DNA from: Sitta carolinensis | Taxonomy: Eukaryota; Chordata; Aves; Passeriformes; Sittidae | Assembly (NCBI GenBank): GCA_032173965.1 | Contig: JAVUNC010000004.1 | Location: forward strand, 63,176,501-63,240,500 | Direction of reading: 5' to 3' | DNA: 64,000 bases | Part shown: in pieces, positions 26,001-40,407 of the stretch | Layout of the letters: each line of letters opens with the position of its first letter | Numbering within the stretch: the stretch's first letter is position 1 | The notes under the pieces: model-generated | What the model saw: the letters and a program-made list of their open reading frames with translations, nothing else | What the model was told of the DNA's origin: nothing | Databases searched by the model: none | Made by a program: the position numbers and the translations under genes

Positions 26001-29000
26001 CGAAGTGATCTGCTCAATGCAGAAATGCCGGCTCAAAAATCCAGGTCTTCAACACCCACGCCTGTCTGTCAACAAGCCCACAAGATCTTAGTTGTCTCAA
26101 CTGGAAAAACAATTTCAAAGTCTCTATCAAGTAAATTAAAATTACATTCAGTTATTTATCAGTGGTGAAAGTAATTTCTTCTAAAACCAAAAGCAGTGAT
26201 ACTTTGAATATTAAAGTGCAATGTCACCTATAAAGTAAGAAGTAATTTTAAACAGTTTGCTTTTACAAGACAAATGTATACTGTACTACAGTCCGTCTGG
26301 TTTTAGGTGGAATTTTGAAAAGCTACTTGTAAGACAGTGCTTGTAGTTGTGACTTAGGGAGGAACATGGTTCGGGATATTTATAGAAGTTAACTACAATG
26401 TTTGAAGCTTGAAAAAAGAAAAAGATTTCTGACCCTGGGGAGTAGAGTGGTTTTCCAGTGATATGTGCAGTGAATGGATAAGTGTGTTTTAATATACTAG
26501 TCAGCAGATTTATTTCTCTAGTTGACAGTTTAGCTGACTTGAGCAGTTAATAGCCTCTCTGTAGTAAAGAAGAAGTAAAAAATAAGAAAAACAGAAAAAT
26601 ACAAGTTACAACGTGAAAAGCTGGGCCAAGAAGTCACCCAGACTTCAGCTGAGATAGTTTCTCAGGCATGCAGATGAAGCTGTCAGCTTGTCACATGTCC
26701 CTTCTTGTTGACAAGGAGACAGCAAGAGGTGGTAGAAAAGTAAGTGATGCATCTGCTGGTCTTTCCCCTTTCTACCTTTGTACCTGGGACTTTTTGTTTC
26801 AGCAGCTCTGGGCAGCTCTGCCATGTGAGCAGCACATCTGCTCCCAGTCCAACTTACATTTTCTCTTTGCATTTTAACAATTAAATCCTGGTCCTGCATA
26901 CAGGACAAATTCAGATGTTTCCAGGATATGATTTTCCTGTCTTTTCATTGCTTGACCCATGCAATGGGATGGATGGTTATTCCAAGCTAATTGGAGCTGT
27001 TTCGATGTCTGAATAACTTTGATGCTAGGTTTCTAAGTTTCTATTAGTCAATATCATGGTAGTTTATTTCTTTAACCAGTGCATTTGCTGATTACTAATA
27101 AATATTTAGAAATGTGGATTTTAAATTTTTAATATTAGGCTCTTCAATATATGCTTGTGAGAGTGTGCCTGAGTGTGTACATTTGGATGTAGACAGCTAC
27201 AGAGCTTAAGGCCTGATCCTGCAACAGTCATGTGAGCAGTGTTTGCTTACAGCAGTAATCTGAGTAATCTCATTAGGGCTAATTTAATGAGTGATGGGTG
27301 CACTTTCAGGCCTGAGATGTGAAGGGCTGGTCCAGAGTGGTGGCATAAAGCTGTGGCTATGTGCTTTTGCTGGGGCTTTGCCTTAGGGAGAGGTCCCAGG
27401 CTCAGATGGGTTTGTAGCCCTGAAAACCAGCACCTGGAGGTGCTGCTTTTCTCCCTGCAGACAGGTGTATGGGGCACCATAATACTGGCAGGCAAAATAA
27501 TTGTTTTTATGAAGAAGCTCGTTGGAAATAACACTTACTCTTGCACAGTTCATTTACAACAAGAAAAAGAAAAAAAAAGTAAAGCACAACTTCTGAAAAT
27601 AACTGAATGCGCGTCCCTCTGACCAGTTCTGCCTCTGACAGGGTAATGCATTTTCCTTTGTATAAACTTCAAGATATGGCAACAAGTTTTATGGGTAGGA
27701 AGCTCAGCAGGTACAAAACATTACCAAAGTTGGTTAAAGGAGAGGAAAAGAGCCTGTGCATCCGGTCCCAGCAGACCCAGCCTCCCATCTGTCGTGGCAC
27801 AGTGTGGCGTGTAGGTCTGACAAGGTAAATGTTAATCCTGCTTTACCATGGTAATACCATGTCAGACGAATTACTGAGGTATCAGGGCTGTGCCTTCTGT
27901 TCACTCCCGTGATTTGTGGCTCAAATTATCATGTGAGAATATGGTTTCAGTTGTTGGAAAAGCAGTAAATTGCCTCTGTGTTTGAGACTTGTTGCTGTAC
28001 GCTACCATCTGAGGGGCACATACACTTTCCTTGTATGAAATAGAGAGATCTATGCTGAGAGGCCTCGGGAGGCATTTTCATACACTTGGCCTGACAGTCT
28101 ATCACAGAGTCCATAAGCTTTTATATGGAGAGGTTGAGCTATTCTCAACAGTGCTGAATTCAGTGCCTGTGCCTCAAAACTCTAGTGCAGAGTTGCACAG
28201 GGCTGGTTGAGCCTTTGCTCTCAGTTTGCCTGTTGCCCAGCTTATTTAGCAGGAGGCATGAGAGCAGAGATGGGTGATGCACAGCAGGTATTCCCAGCAT
28301 GCTTCTGCCAAGGCTGCAATACTGCAATCCTGAGCAAATATACGAGTGTCTGGGTGTATATCAGAGACTTGGGCATGATTGTATTGGGCACAGACAGCTT
28401 TAAGACATTTGTTTTGGTTGTGTCTCCCAAAGTCTGTTCTAATAACTGTGGAAATGGTGAGGGGGCCCTTAAAAGGGCTTTGACTGCGTTTCCCACGCAC
28501 TTTCTTCACGCTTAACTAAAACCACTCTCTGGAAAACATAAGGAAAAATTTCAGGAAAAATTTCATTTTTTTAGGAAGGGTTTCACTTGTACCACATAAG
28601 TGGAAATAAATTATAATATAATCTAATGACAGTTATTTTTAAGCAGTGTTTCTAATACAGAGGAGGTTCTGAAATTTAATGTATCACTAGTATAGAAGGA
28701 AAACAAGAACTAATCTATAGTTTCACCTAGCCAGAAAAGCACTTGCAGGGTGGCAGGTGACAGGCAACATCCCTGTGCACCTAGCCCCAGAAACAGTCTA
28801 GTGCTAATGTATTGTCATTCTTTAAAATGAAGATTTTTAATAACTGGAACTGGATGGATCCTTCTGTTACCTTGTCAGCTTCAGTACAGACATCACTGAA
28901 ATAACATGCATAACTGTAAGAACTTTTTCACTTAGTGTACAGTGCTCTTCTCTGTTTGGGGTTGTCAGACTAGACAACACATTGCTCCTCTGGGAAGAAG

Positions 29001-32000
29001 GGAATCTTTCCAAGTGTAAGTATGTGGAGTATTTCCTAGAGTTAAGTATCTCTAGCTTCTTCACTGGTATTTTTTACAAAAATAAAACCCCCTATCTGAA
29101 AAATATGAACATCATTGCTTAAAGAAAACCGTGTGCCCCTCTAGTAAGAGTAAGGAGATGGAGGAGCCTCCAGCTAGAGCAGTTTTTAAACAGCAGTTGC
29201 CACCCTTGGTTTGGCAGTGAACCTTCAGTCAGGTTTGACCTTGTGCTGTGCTTGTAGGCTGTTGCAACATGAAGCAAAAGATATCTTGCCTAAAACCTCT
29301 AGTGAGGTCCGTTGGCCTTGGGTGCCACAGTTTGTTTCCTGCTGTGCTGCAGTACATAAATAGAAAAGCTGTTCTTGGGGATAAACCATCTTTTTCTTGG
29401 TCTCACCAAGCAGTTTCTGGCAATTTTGGCTTCATCAGCAATGTTGCTGCAATAACTTCTGAAGTTACATTGATTTTGTGTTGTGGACAGCAGGAGGTTG
29501 TGAGCTTGGTAAGCTGACAGGTTATTATTGACAGTCTGCTTGAACTTGTGATGGACTTGACACCTTCAGCATTGATTTCCTTAAGTTTTTCCTTAAGTTT
29601 TTCCTTAAGTTTTCCTTAAGCTTTCCTGGGCTTCATGAGATGCACTATTCATCATCTTCACCATACTTCAGGAGGAGGGTGGTTAGGAAAATAAATAAGG
29701 TCAAGCACTTAATATTAGAACATTCATCTATCATGCTCCAGAAGAGTCCTGTGACAGCTGTGACTCCATGGGAAACCCACACTGGAGCAGAGGCCCTGGG
29801 AATCTATGGATAGAGAAGCCCAAGCAAGAGCAGATTTGCTGGCAGGACTTCTGTCCCTGTGGGGAACCCACACTGCAGCAGACTGTTCCTGAAGGGCTGT
29901 ACCCATGAGAGAACCACTACTGGAGCAGTTTGTGGAGAATTGTAGCCTGTGGCAAGGGCTCATGTTGGAGTGTTTTTAGAGGGCTGCCTCCCATGAAAGG
30001 AACTCCACACTGAAGCAGGAGAATGACTTCCCTGAGGAGGAAGTAGCAGCAGGAACAATGTGATGAACTGACCATAACCCCCATTACCCATCTCCCTGTG
30101 CTGCTGAGTGGGGAGGAGGTAGAGAATTGGGAATAAAGTTAAGCCTGGGTATGAGGGGAGGAGTGGGTGGAGTGTGTTTTTTAGGATTTTCTTAACTTCT
30201 CATTGTCATGCTCTTATTTTGATTGGTAATAAATTCAACTAAGTCCCCTAAATCAAGACTATTTTTCCTGGTTTTAATTGGTGAGTGATCTCTCCCTGTC
30301 CTTTCCTCAGCTCATGAGCCTTTTGTTATATTTTCTCTCTCCTTCCCAGCTCTCTTCAGAGGAAGAGAGTGATAGAGCAGTTTTGGTGGGCATCTGGCAT
30401 CTATCTAACCCAGGTTAAACCACCACAGGTTTTTTTTGGGGTGTGCCATGATGTCTGATGTTGGAGAGTCGCAGGACTGACCAGCAAAGATCCTAAGCCT
30501 TAGTCCAAGAATGGGAGGAAAAATAACTGCATTCTTATGCACCCCTTCGGTTGTATTCATGTTTGTTTGTGACAATTAATGATTCCTCTGAAGGTAAAAG
30601 TTGCATTGTCTAAGTTGACAGCTTAGCACGTCAACCCATGCTACAAGTTGATGCAAGTCTTTGGGCTGGCTTATTCTGCCACTTACCCTGTTCATTTGTA
30701 GCTCAAGCCAACAAACAACCCATCAGGGTCCTCACATCTGTGAGTGTTATGTGCTGGATTTGGAGCAATGGTGGAGGAATTTGCTTTGCTGTGGTTGCTG
30801 ACAGTCATTTTTCACCCCCCTCCTGAAGTACAGCAACAGTTTGCCAGATGTGCACAATGTCAGCGTGTTCACGCATGTGGAACGGGTAAACAGGGTCCCC
30901 AGCCCTCTGTTCCTGAGATACAGCCATTGATTTGGATCTCAAAACCCACACTGCCACTGTTGGTCCTTGAGTTAGAGAGAAGGAAAGGTTCCTGCCATAC
31001 TGCCCTTTTTGACACCATAGGGATACATAGGCTAGGACAGGTGTCCGGCACTGATGGAAATGGCTGGTTGGTTGTCACAATGTAAGCTTGCCTTCTCAGT
31101 GTTCATGTGCAGATACATACTCCTGTATATCTGCACATTTAATTAATCAGTATTAAATTAATTTTTTAATACTGATTAAATCCTCACAGATCTGCTGTAG
31201 GTCAGTTAACCTGTCTGTGTGAGTCCTCCAGACCTCGGCCTCAGAAGCATCTGGGCATAACAGAGGGACATGTATGCTGGAGTTTTACGTTGTAACTCCA
31301 CCTAATCATTTGCCAGGCAAAACCCTCTCTAAAACCATCCCCTTGGTATAAGCATTGCATCTTTTCTATTTTAAAGAGTATTCAGAAGGTGAAGATAGGC
31401 AGACAGATCACAGAAAGGCCTTTTCCAGCAAGTGATGATAAAAGTGCTTTTTCTTGTGATAATGCCTGTGTATTGTGCAGAAATTTCAGTTCCATAAATG
31501 GAAATACACGAAATATTTAATTTTCTTCTTGCTTTCATCATCTTTCAACAGATTCAGATATCTCTCTTTGGAAATGTAAAGCTAACTGGTCTGATGAATT
31601 TGGTTGCTGCATCTTGAACATTTAATTTTTCCTTATGCTCTGGCGTCTGTTATTCTTTAGCACAATCACACTGAATATCAATTAGGAGTCAGGAAGATGA
31701 TTGTGGAAAACTTGGTGAGGGGGATGCGATGCTGACTGGAATTTTGACTATTGTGAGTGGGGATGCATGTCTGCTCCGAGTTCTTTCTGAACTTTAGAAA
31801 CTTTCTAGTATTAAACTAGATGTGCTGTTCAGTAACACAAGATTTTGAGATCCCTGTGATTTGCATTCCTCTCTAAAAAATCACAGTAAATGGTCTCTTC
31901 CATGGACAGAAAGACAAGACAAGTGGTCACTGCCAAAGTTATTTAGCAGATGGTGCTTGAGTAGTGAGCAACATCATCATCATTTCAAGTGTAAGGCATA

Positions 32001-35000
32001 TAATAGATGTCTACCGGCCTGGCAAATGAGACCCCTGGAGTTACTTGCATGCATCCGTCTCCCATCCTGCAAGATGCTGCCATCTGTTAAGACACCGAGC
32101 CAGGCCTCACTTAAATAAATAAAGAAATCTATTCCCCCTTCTTTCCAAAGCACTTGCCATCGCCCGGGCTAATACACTATGTGTGGGTTTACGTTTGACA
32201 CACATGTGAGGGAGGAGGAAATACAGATACAAATATGAGGAACACGCCTTTGGGTTCCGTCACTTGGGGCAGACAATGTTATTGCACGGTAAACATTTTC
32301 AGAAAGACATTCAGTACTGAAATGCCATTGAACAGCAAGCTTAAGCAGTAATGGCTCTTGCCATGATTTAACCTCGCGTTTCTCTCTTTTTTCTGCAGAG
32401 TGTGACAAGCTGCGGCGGGATGGCTACCGGAGCTCTCAGTATTACTCTCAGGGTCCCACCTTCTCCTCATCCTCCAGTGCAATCTGTGGAATTTACCAGG
32501 ATGATTATGAAGAAATTGAACAAAAGGTAATGGTGGGGGCAAAGCGCTGGGAAAAAACCTTGCGTGGTGCGGTTTAATTGCCTGCCATAACAGTGTTAAA
32601 ATAAGGCAAGATTTTTATATGATTACAGATATGTTTATTTCGTTGAATTGTAGTGACAGTAGTTCATCTGATTTTAAGGTCTTTTAAAACTCCCAGTTCT
32701 TGCAGTGAAATAAAGTTCCCACTGGCATGTTCAGAGTGTGAAAGCAGGAAGGGGTTTGGTAATGTTCTGAAGGGAAGACCCCAGCAAGGGTAGCTGCTAA
32801 GTGTTTACATTCAAGTAGAAGGAAGAGCTATTGAGCAGCCATCAGCATACTTGAATTGTAACTTGGATAAGTGCACACTTTGAATTGCTAATACAGGCTT
32901 AGGTAGGGCCTTTGTCTTAATTAGTGACAACTGTTTGGGAAAGGCATCCAGAAAATGAAGATTGTCCTCCAAGTTGGGTTTATTGCCTTTCTTGTGATTT
33001 TTGTCCTTATATTCCCACATCTCAACCCCCAGTGTGCTTAGCTTAGAATCTAGAAATTAATTAAATAAAGAGAAGGAACAGTTGGTCAAAATTTTTAAGA
33101 AGGCTATGAAGCCATATTGCTTTATACATCAATTTATATAGATTTCAATTACAGAACTAGTAAGTTGTGTTACTTTTCTGAAGAAGAAAAATTCTTTTCT
33201 CCTGTCTTTATCCTGTTGTGCCTGTAGGCTCTGAAGGAAAAGCTGACTGTGGTGTAGTGGTTTAGGATGTTACTGCTGGGGTGGGTGGCAAGATCCACTG
33301 GAGCGTGCCTGTCGAAAGCTGAAATGCCAGAGCTCCTGGCATTTTCAAGATAGATATTCTAGAATACTTTGCCAAAAACAGCTCTTGCTTCAAGAGTGGG
33401 AGGATGTCCTTGATTGTAACACAGTTTAGTTTCTTTGAATTGTTACTAAACCATATGTCCCCCTGTAGTATGGACCAAATAACTCTGAGAATGCACTTTA
33501 AAGGGTACAGTGTTTTATCCTCCACGGGTTTTAGTCACATAATAAGAGGTGTTGTGGAATATGTAGAGTCTCTTGTCCAGGTGGTGATTGCATTTTATCT
33601 GTGTTGGCAGGGAATGTCAGAGCATCTTGTTTAGCTGTGTGTGGTATGTACTGGCAGAGAGCCGGGAATGTAAAGCACATTCATACTGTGGAATGCATTA
33701 TAGTGGTAATTAGCAGAACCTTGCTGAATCCAATGGAATTATGATTTCCACTGTGGAAAGTATTAACACCTTGTTTGTTGCTATTAATGTACTGCACATA
33801 AATGCATACATATATGTCATCAACTTGTCCTGGCCAGTGCTGTGCAGCATGTAACCATCTGCACGTGTAAAACCAATGTAACGTTTAAAAAATATAAATA
33901 CACTTCAAACAATTTGCATGAAAGTATGTAAGCATGGGTGAGGATTCTTGAAGACTAAGAGCTGTCATCCTTTCCTGGTTAAGGGTTTTTTGAGTGTTAA
34001 CATAATGTGTTGCTAACATTTTCTGTGCATTCTGGAGAAAATTAATGCAACTAAGTATGCTTTAAATGTAGGATAGCACTTCCATTTCAAATTGGAATAG
34101 GTTCCTTTAAATATTATAGCTGAAAGGATGATTCAGAGTTGTGGAGAAAGATAGCTGCCAAACTGACAGTCTTGGTTGTTACTGATTATCTCAGAACCTT
34201 AGCCTTAACCCTGCCACTCTTATTTCCAGCTCACAAAGACATAAATTTCTTGTAAACTGTAGCATGTTTCTCCATTCATATTGTATAACTTTCTTTTGTG
34301 GAATTTTTTGACCAGTATCTCTGTTTATTGGTGGGGTTTTTTTTTGGTTTTTTGGTTGGGTTTTTTTAATGCTGTAAATGTTTAATCTTTCTTTAAATGA
34401 ATGTTTACCACAACAGATTTCTGAACTTGAATTATTATCCTACTGGTAAAGAGCCAAGTAATTCTAATAAGTCTTATGCCTTGAGGGAGTCATATTTCAG
34501 CTGTCAGGAGAGTTTGTCAGTAACTGTGGAACTGGGGTCACCAAAAATCCTGTGTTTAAAATGTGAACTCCTTACCACTAGATGAAAGCCTTATAGCTTT
34601 TTTTGTCCATTCAAAACAAAAAAGCCAGCATTTAAATTCTGTGTTTGCAGTATTTAATAATTGAAATTCGAGAAATAATGATGGGTAGATGAATACCTAT
34701 TTACTGTTCATAAACTTCTTTGTTGATGTAATTGCCAACTTGAAGCAAAAAAGAGTAGGTGATATCACAAAGGAAACCAGCTTTCTCTGTTATTTTTAAT
34801 CTGCTTCTAAAAATAAAAACCATAGCCAGATATTTTCTTCTTCTGTCTACAATGGAGACAATATGAAACCATGGCTAGGTGTCAGTCCACAGGCATTTTC
34901 AGGTTTTGTGGAGGTGGGTGTCTGTCAGCAGAGGATAATAGTCACACCACCAAGCACGTTGGTTTAGCATCTTAGGAAATGTCTAAGATCAGCAGAACAT

Positions 35001-38000
35001 ACACTGTTCCAAAGGAAAACCACCAAGGAGAAGCAGGCCCAACTCAAAAATGAATAAACAAACTTAGAAAACACAAAAAGGTGGAGTTTCTGAGTGGAAG
35101 TTGATATAAAATTAAGTGTTTGGATCTGCCCTTTTAATGTTGATTCTTACAAGTTAGATTAATGGAGCACAGGCCAAGCTCCAGTGCAGTACTGATCCTA
35201 ATTGAGTTTGTTGGTGATTAAATTGGTTTACCTGGATTTTACATCTCAGTACTGTGACCAGTCTTCTCCTTCCTGGTATCTTATGTGCTGCAGTTGGTCA
35301 CACAACTTGGGAGCTATTCCTGTCCTTCAGTATTACTGTTTTACCAGTCTAGGACATGTTTTGAAATGTCACATTCAAACTCCAGTTCTCCTTATGTTCT
35401 AAAATGTATGCATGTGTATATTAACTGTATTTGTCTTTTGTATGTTTTTTTTTTTCCCTTACTCCTTTTTCTTTCCCTTTTTACCGCTCATTCTCTTTGT
35501 TTCTTTTTGTCTCACTCAACAGTCTAGCCTGTTAGACTGCATCTCTCAGTCTTGCATTAGTGCCTGCTGTAACTTGGTTCCCTGGAGCAACAAGGTACTT
35601 TGCCCACAAGTGGGACCATCCAGCTGCCTATCTGCAGCTTGATGTTACCTGTAGCATTTAGCATATATGCAATCTTATTCTGCTCTTAGCTGTCAGTGTT
35701 ACCTGCTGCTTTTTACTGCTTAGGGAAAAAAAAGCAATTAAAAAAAGAGTCCCATGCCATGTTTGTTTCATTTATGTTCCTCTGTACCCCTTTTTGTCTG
35801 CAGTACTGTATCCTGTATTAACTTGGTTCACAGAATTTTTTATTCCCTTTTTTGTGTATTAACATTTGCCTCCTTTGAGGCCTCTCCCCCAATGGACACT
35901 GTGTTTTGTTTAATTGGCTGCTTCATTGGATTTTAATTAGCCAAGGAAAAACTCTACTAATTTGGAGGAATGTGTCTTTCTTGAATGATAAATGCGAACT
36001 ACCAAGAATACCTGCTTCCAAGAATGCAGTATTGCATATATTGTTTCTTTATTCCATTTGTGAAAAAGTTTGCGCACCCAAAACTCTTGGTGTTTTTCCA
36101 TACATCCTGTCATTTGGTTTATGAACTTGGCTTTGATAGTTATGCTTTGGGTGAAAAAATACTTACTTCCCTTATTTGAATGGGGGGGGGGGGTGAGATG
36201 GGGGGGAAGAAAATATTTTTGCCACTATGATCATCTGAATTGTTAGCTATCTCTCCAATATCTGCACGAAACTTAGTTTAGTATCGTAAGCGCAAACAAG
36301 TGCACTAACTTTTTGATTTGAGAAAATCTAATGCAAAACTTTACTTGGTGTAAAGAGGAGGTCAAGTTGGGCACTTCAGTTTTGCAGGTGGGAATGCCTG
36401 AAAAACCCCGAGGCATGAGGTGTGGCAGAGCTGAAGATACCTCTGGGTGGTGGCGTGTCCTCAGGTAGCCTCCCTGCCCCTCTGCTGCTGCAGCTGCATG
36501 GCACTGCTCTTGTAAGCAGCACATGTATTTTATACCCTTTACAGGGGTCTGGTGTTTTTGAGTACTGTGCCATTTGCTGAGTTGAAACATCAGCTCATAA
36601 TACATGAAATACCAAAGCTTAAGGAAGTGAGTGCAGAAAATCTTTGAGTGAAGAAAAGAGGGTAATCCTTCACTCATCGCATACTCAGACTGTGCAGCTG
36701 CTGTGGGAATTGTGGACACAAAATTGAAAGTTTACACAGGTTTAGAAAGCAGCTGGGTCCATTCTTGAAGGGTGAGGACTCCATCCAACACTGAGAAAAT
36801 ATTCAGGATAAAGTATCTGCTCTGTGCATCCTCAGATGAAAATTGTACCTTGATACAATTCATTGGCCTTTATCTTAGGGCAGATACTAGCTAAGCTTTT
36901 AGAGCTCCAAACAGTACAGACCTTCTTGTGGTTTTTATCCCGTTACAACAGAGTAGAGGAAGAGGAAAAAAACATTTCTGCAGTGCTTGTTAAGGTGATA
37001 ATTTGCTTGATAGTCAGTAATTTTACTGATGAAAAGTTCTTTCCTTACTGAGACACCATGAAAGTTATGAAGTGAAAAATTTAGTAGGGTAGCAGCACTG
37101 GCTAGTGCAACTGGACATCTGTGTGTAGAAGTAATAAAATGGAATATTCTGTGAAAACTGTGGGACCTAGACTGGTGACCTTGGTCTAGAGGACACCAAA
37201 TAGAGTCTAATGACTAAAAGACTAAATAATCTAAATTGCAAATTAAGGTAAATTTATAATGTGGCAGTGTTCCATGAAACCCCACAGGCTGAATTAGGCA
37301 TGGTGAAGTGCCATTCTCAGTTGGCTAAGTTTAGGTTTTGGGTTTCTTTTCCCTCTTATTGATTGTCTTGATCCCTTGGTGTTGGGAAAACGGCTCTCAA
37401 AGTCATCAAACCTAGTAAAACACTGGAGGCAGAAATAGGATGTTGGCAAATATAATAGACATAGCTGAACTTGTACAGCTGCTCTCTGCAACTGATATTT
37501 TTTCCCCTCTATTTTATTTTTCTGAAAAATTACAATTTTAGAAATGATTTTAGTAGACAGTAGGGTAAATGGCATGACTAGAAGTTTGAAAAGTAAAATT
37601 ACTTTTTTGCTGAAAAGTAAAATTTGTATGGGTTGAGTTTTTATCTTCTGGAGGTTCTGGGTTTTTTTTTTTTGTTTTTTTTTTTTTTTTAATACTGTAG
37701 TATAAACCCCTGTTATGTAAAAAGGATTTAGAATAAACAGATTATTTAGGCAGAGAGTGTGGAGAGATACATAGCATAAACTCATTTGTCATCTGGGACC
37801 TCTCAAATATCATGAAAGTGCTGAGATAGTGAAACTCTTTTGTTGTATCTCAGCAGCTGAGTTGGCTAGGGGACAATATGTCAACAAGGCATTGGAGAGA
37901 CTCCAGCTTACTGAGCCATATAGCTTGTCTATAGGATATTTATAGGCCATTTTTCTCTTGGATTCCTATTTTAACTCCTATTTGAAGGTTCATGCTTTTT

Positions 38001-40370
38001 TCCCCTTAGTGCACATTTGTGGAAACACTGCAAGGTCCAAGGCTGCTGCTTTCACATCCCACCTTTACCCCTTACCACGTCCATGAAAAAGAACAAATTC
38101 CAGCAAATTTTACTGTGGAGATGAGTGTAACAACCCATTCCAGAGATCTGGGCAATTAAGACTAGCAGTAAAGTTACTGTGACTCAGAGATGCTTTAAAA
38201 ATGGAACAAGTACTTCTGTTACAAACATAGAGTTTATGATCATCTATGCCTCATTCTACTTCTGGAATAACAGACCATTCCATTCACTGCGTCTTCCAGC
38301 GAGCTTCTGTGCTGTAAATCTGGGAATATTTTCTAAAAATATGTAAATCTCATTTTCATCCTAATTATATAGGTGAATAATTTCTGTCTGAAGAAGGCTA
38401 AAATATGAGTTGCTGCATTCCTCTATGTGTAATTAAGCTGTGTACAGCTTTGTCATGGCTGTTCCATCCATTATCACTCAGAGAGTACTTTGGAAGAAAG
38501 GATATAAGTAGAAACAGTCATGCTTCTTCAGGATACATGGAAAATGTACCTACAGTTGAAACGTGAAGTCTTATTCCTACACTCAAAACCACCTCCAACT
38601 CTTCTAGTGAATTATTTTGTAGAAGTACGTGTGTGTCCTGTGGCAGGAGGTTGTTCTCACTGACGCTTCTTTGAACTCACCTGCACCATTGGGTTTTCAG
38701 TTGCTTCTGATTGGTTATATGCTCATATAATCTGACTCATTTCTGTCTCTCTTAGTCCATTTGTCCCCAGTTTTCTCAGCTTCTAATTCTACAAAATTTC
38801 TGATTGATGTTCCACATTCTTTGAATAATTAGGATTCCCTTGTAGCAGATGCTTCACTTCTTCAGTTTTTCTGTTTGTATACTATAACAAAAAACTTGTT
38901 CTGCTTGGCTTGGGTAATTTCTTTGAAAAGGATGGATGGCTTTGTAACCAGTGTCTCTGCCAGCTGGACATACTGGAGTAGCCCTTTGAGACTGCTGCAT
39001 GACAGCTGATACCTGGCACTGCAGTGCAGCCTGAAGGTGACACGTACTGATACTGACAGTATCAAGCAAGCAGTGTATTTGATGGTCACTGGTGATCTTC
39101 CTCACCCCAAACAAAATGCAAAACTATTCTTGAGGTGTCTCCCTTGGTCTCCCTGATTCAGGTGGAGAAAAGCTTGTTGTAGAACGGGGAAAGCAATGTT
39201 TCTTTTCCTCAACTTTTGCTTACTCCTTCAAGTGCATACACACATGCCTGCTGTGACACCCCCCCTGCCATGTTCCTTACAAACCTTTTCTCTATCTCAA
39301 TCACTTCTTAAACCTAACTGAGGGAAGCATGGCCTGGAGGCAGCTTTCCCTTCTTCAATGGCATTCCTGTCCCAGATTGCTCAAGTTAATGAAGGTGTTT
39401 ATGAATTTGAGTAATCTGAGGTGGGAAAGTCCTTGTGTTTGTAAGTATGTGCCCACACTGGTTATGTACATAAACAGTGTGTGGACACACTCTCAAAAAA
39501 CCATAAGCGCTCACATCACATTATTACTTGGTTTTAGAACCTTTTAGAAACAGCAGAGGCCTGAAAATATACTGGTGTGCTCCAAGAAAGTTGTACTTAT
39601 AGGACTGCCAGGGCTTTCACTGGGCTGAGCCTTACCTACAGAGCAGCATCTATCCTTTCCACAGCCTCTCTAGGAAAGAAATTCAGGGCTGTCAGAAATT
39701 CATTATTTCCTTGAAGAAAGGCTCCCACATTTTGAAGTGTGGTTCCAAACCACAGAATGACATTAGTAATAATTTTCATTGTCCGAAATGTTATTTTAGT
39801 GTTGCTTGAAGAGGTTTTACTTTTATTTTACTCTTTGCCTGGAAGTTGCTTTTATTTTTATTTTCTATTTAATAAAATGTTGGACTCTGTCCTAAAGGAC
39901 ATAGGGTCAAAGCATAACAGAATAATTAAATGGTTATTTATTTAGAAACAGTGGGAACTCCTCATAGTAACAGGAAGACAATTAAAATCAGAAATGATAA
40001 ACAGTGGTTGCAGCACAGTGTTTGGGCATGTCTTTTGTATAGCACCCAGCTTCAAGAGAAAACAGATCACTTAGACTGAACACCCACAATAATTAAAATC
40101 CATCTGTCATAAATAGCTGTGAGGTTTCCTTCCACACCTGTGTGCAGCAATGACGGGGGAAGAGGCAGTGGCCCAGTACTGACATCCCTGTTCAGAGTAG
40201 TATTTGACTTTCCAAAAAGAGAGAGTGATAAAGAAAAGAGGGGGTAATTCTAGCCTGGTGGTAGGGAGGAGGGTCCCAAAGCAAACTCCTCTGAAGCAGA
40301 GGGGTTGGCAGGTTACAGAGAAATCTCTGCTGGTGCTACAAATGCTATGCAACCCCTCTTGCATGTTTTA

Positions 40371-40407
<37 letters not shown>

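Larger units (their letters stand above)
16452..32398 (+). other. NHSL1: NHSL1 intron 2 (15.9 kb)
   Basis: GTAAGA to CTGCAG, phase 1. It contains a T20 tract (21673-21692), a T/G-rich low-complexity block (24407-24489), a 12-bp tandem repeat (29579-29626), an ERV-type LTR (about 29730-30427) and an AT-rich palindrome (31143-31179). Otherwise nothing is recognised; open frames inside it do not resemble known proteins. Confidence 0.8.

Noticed and set aside
37294..37785. 163-codon open frame on the minus strand
   Set aside because: It reads through the poly(T) tract, giving runs of lysine, and has no recognisable domain; it appears to be chance AT-rich frame.
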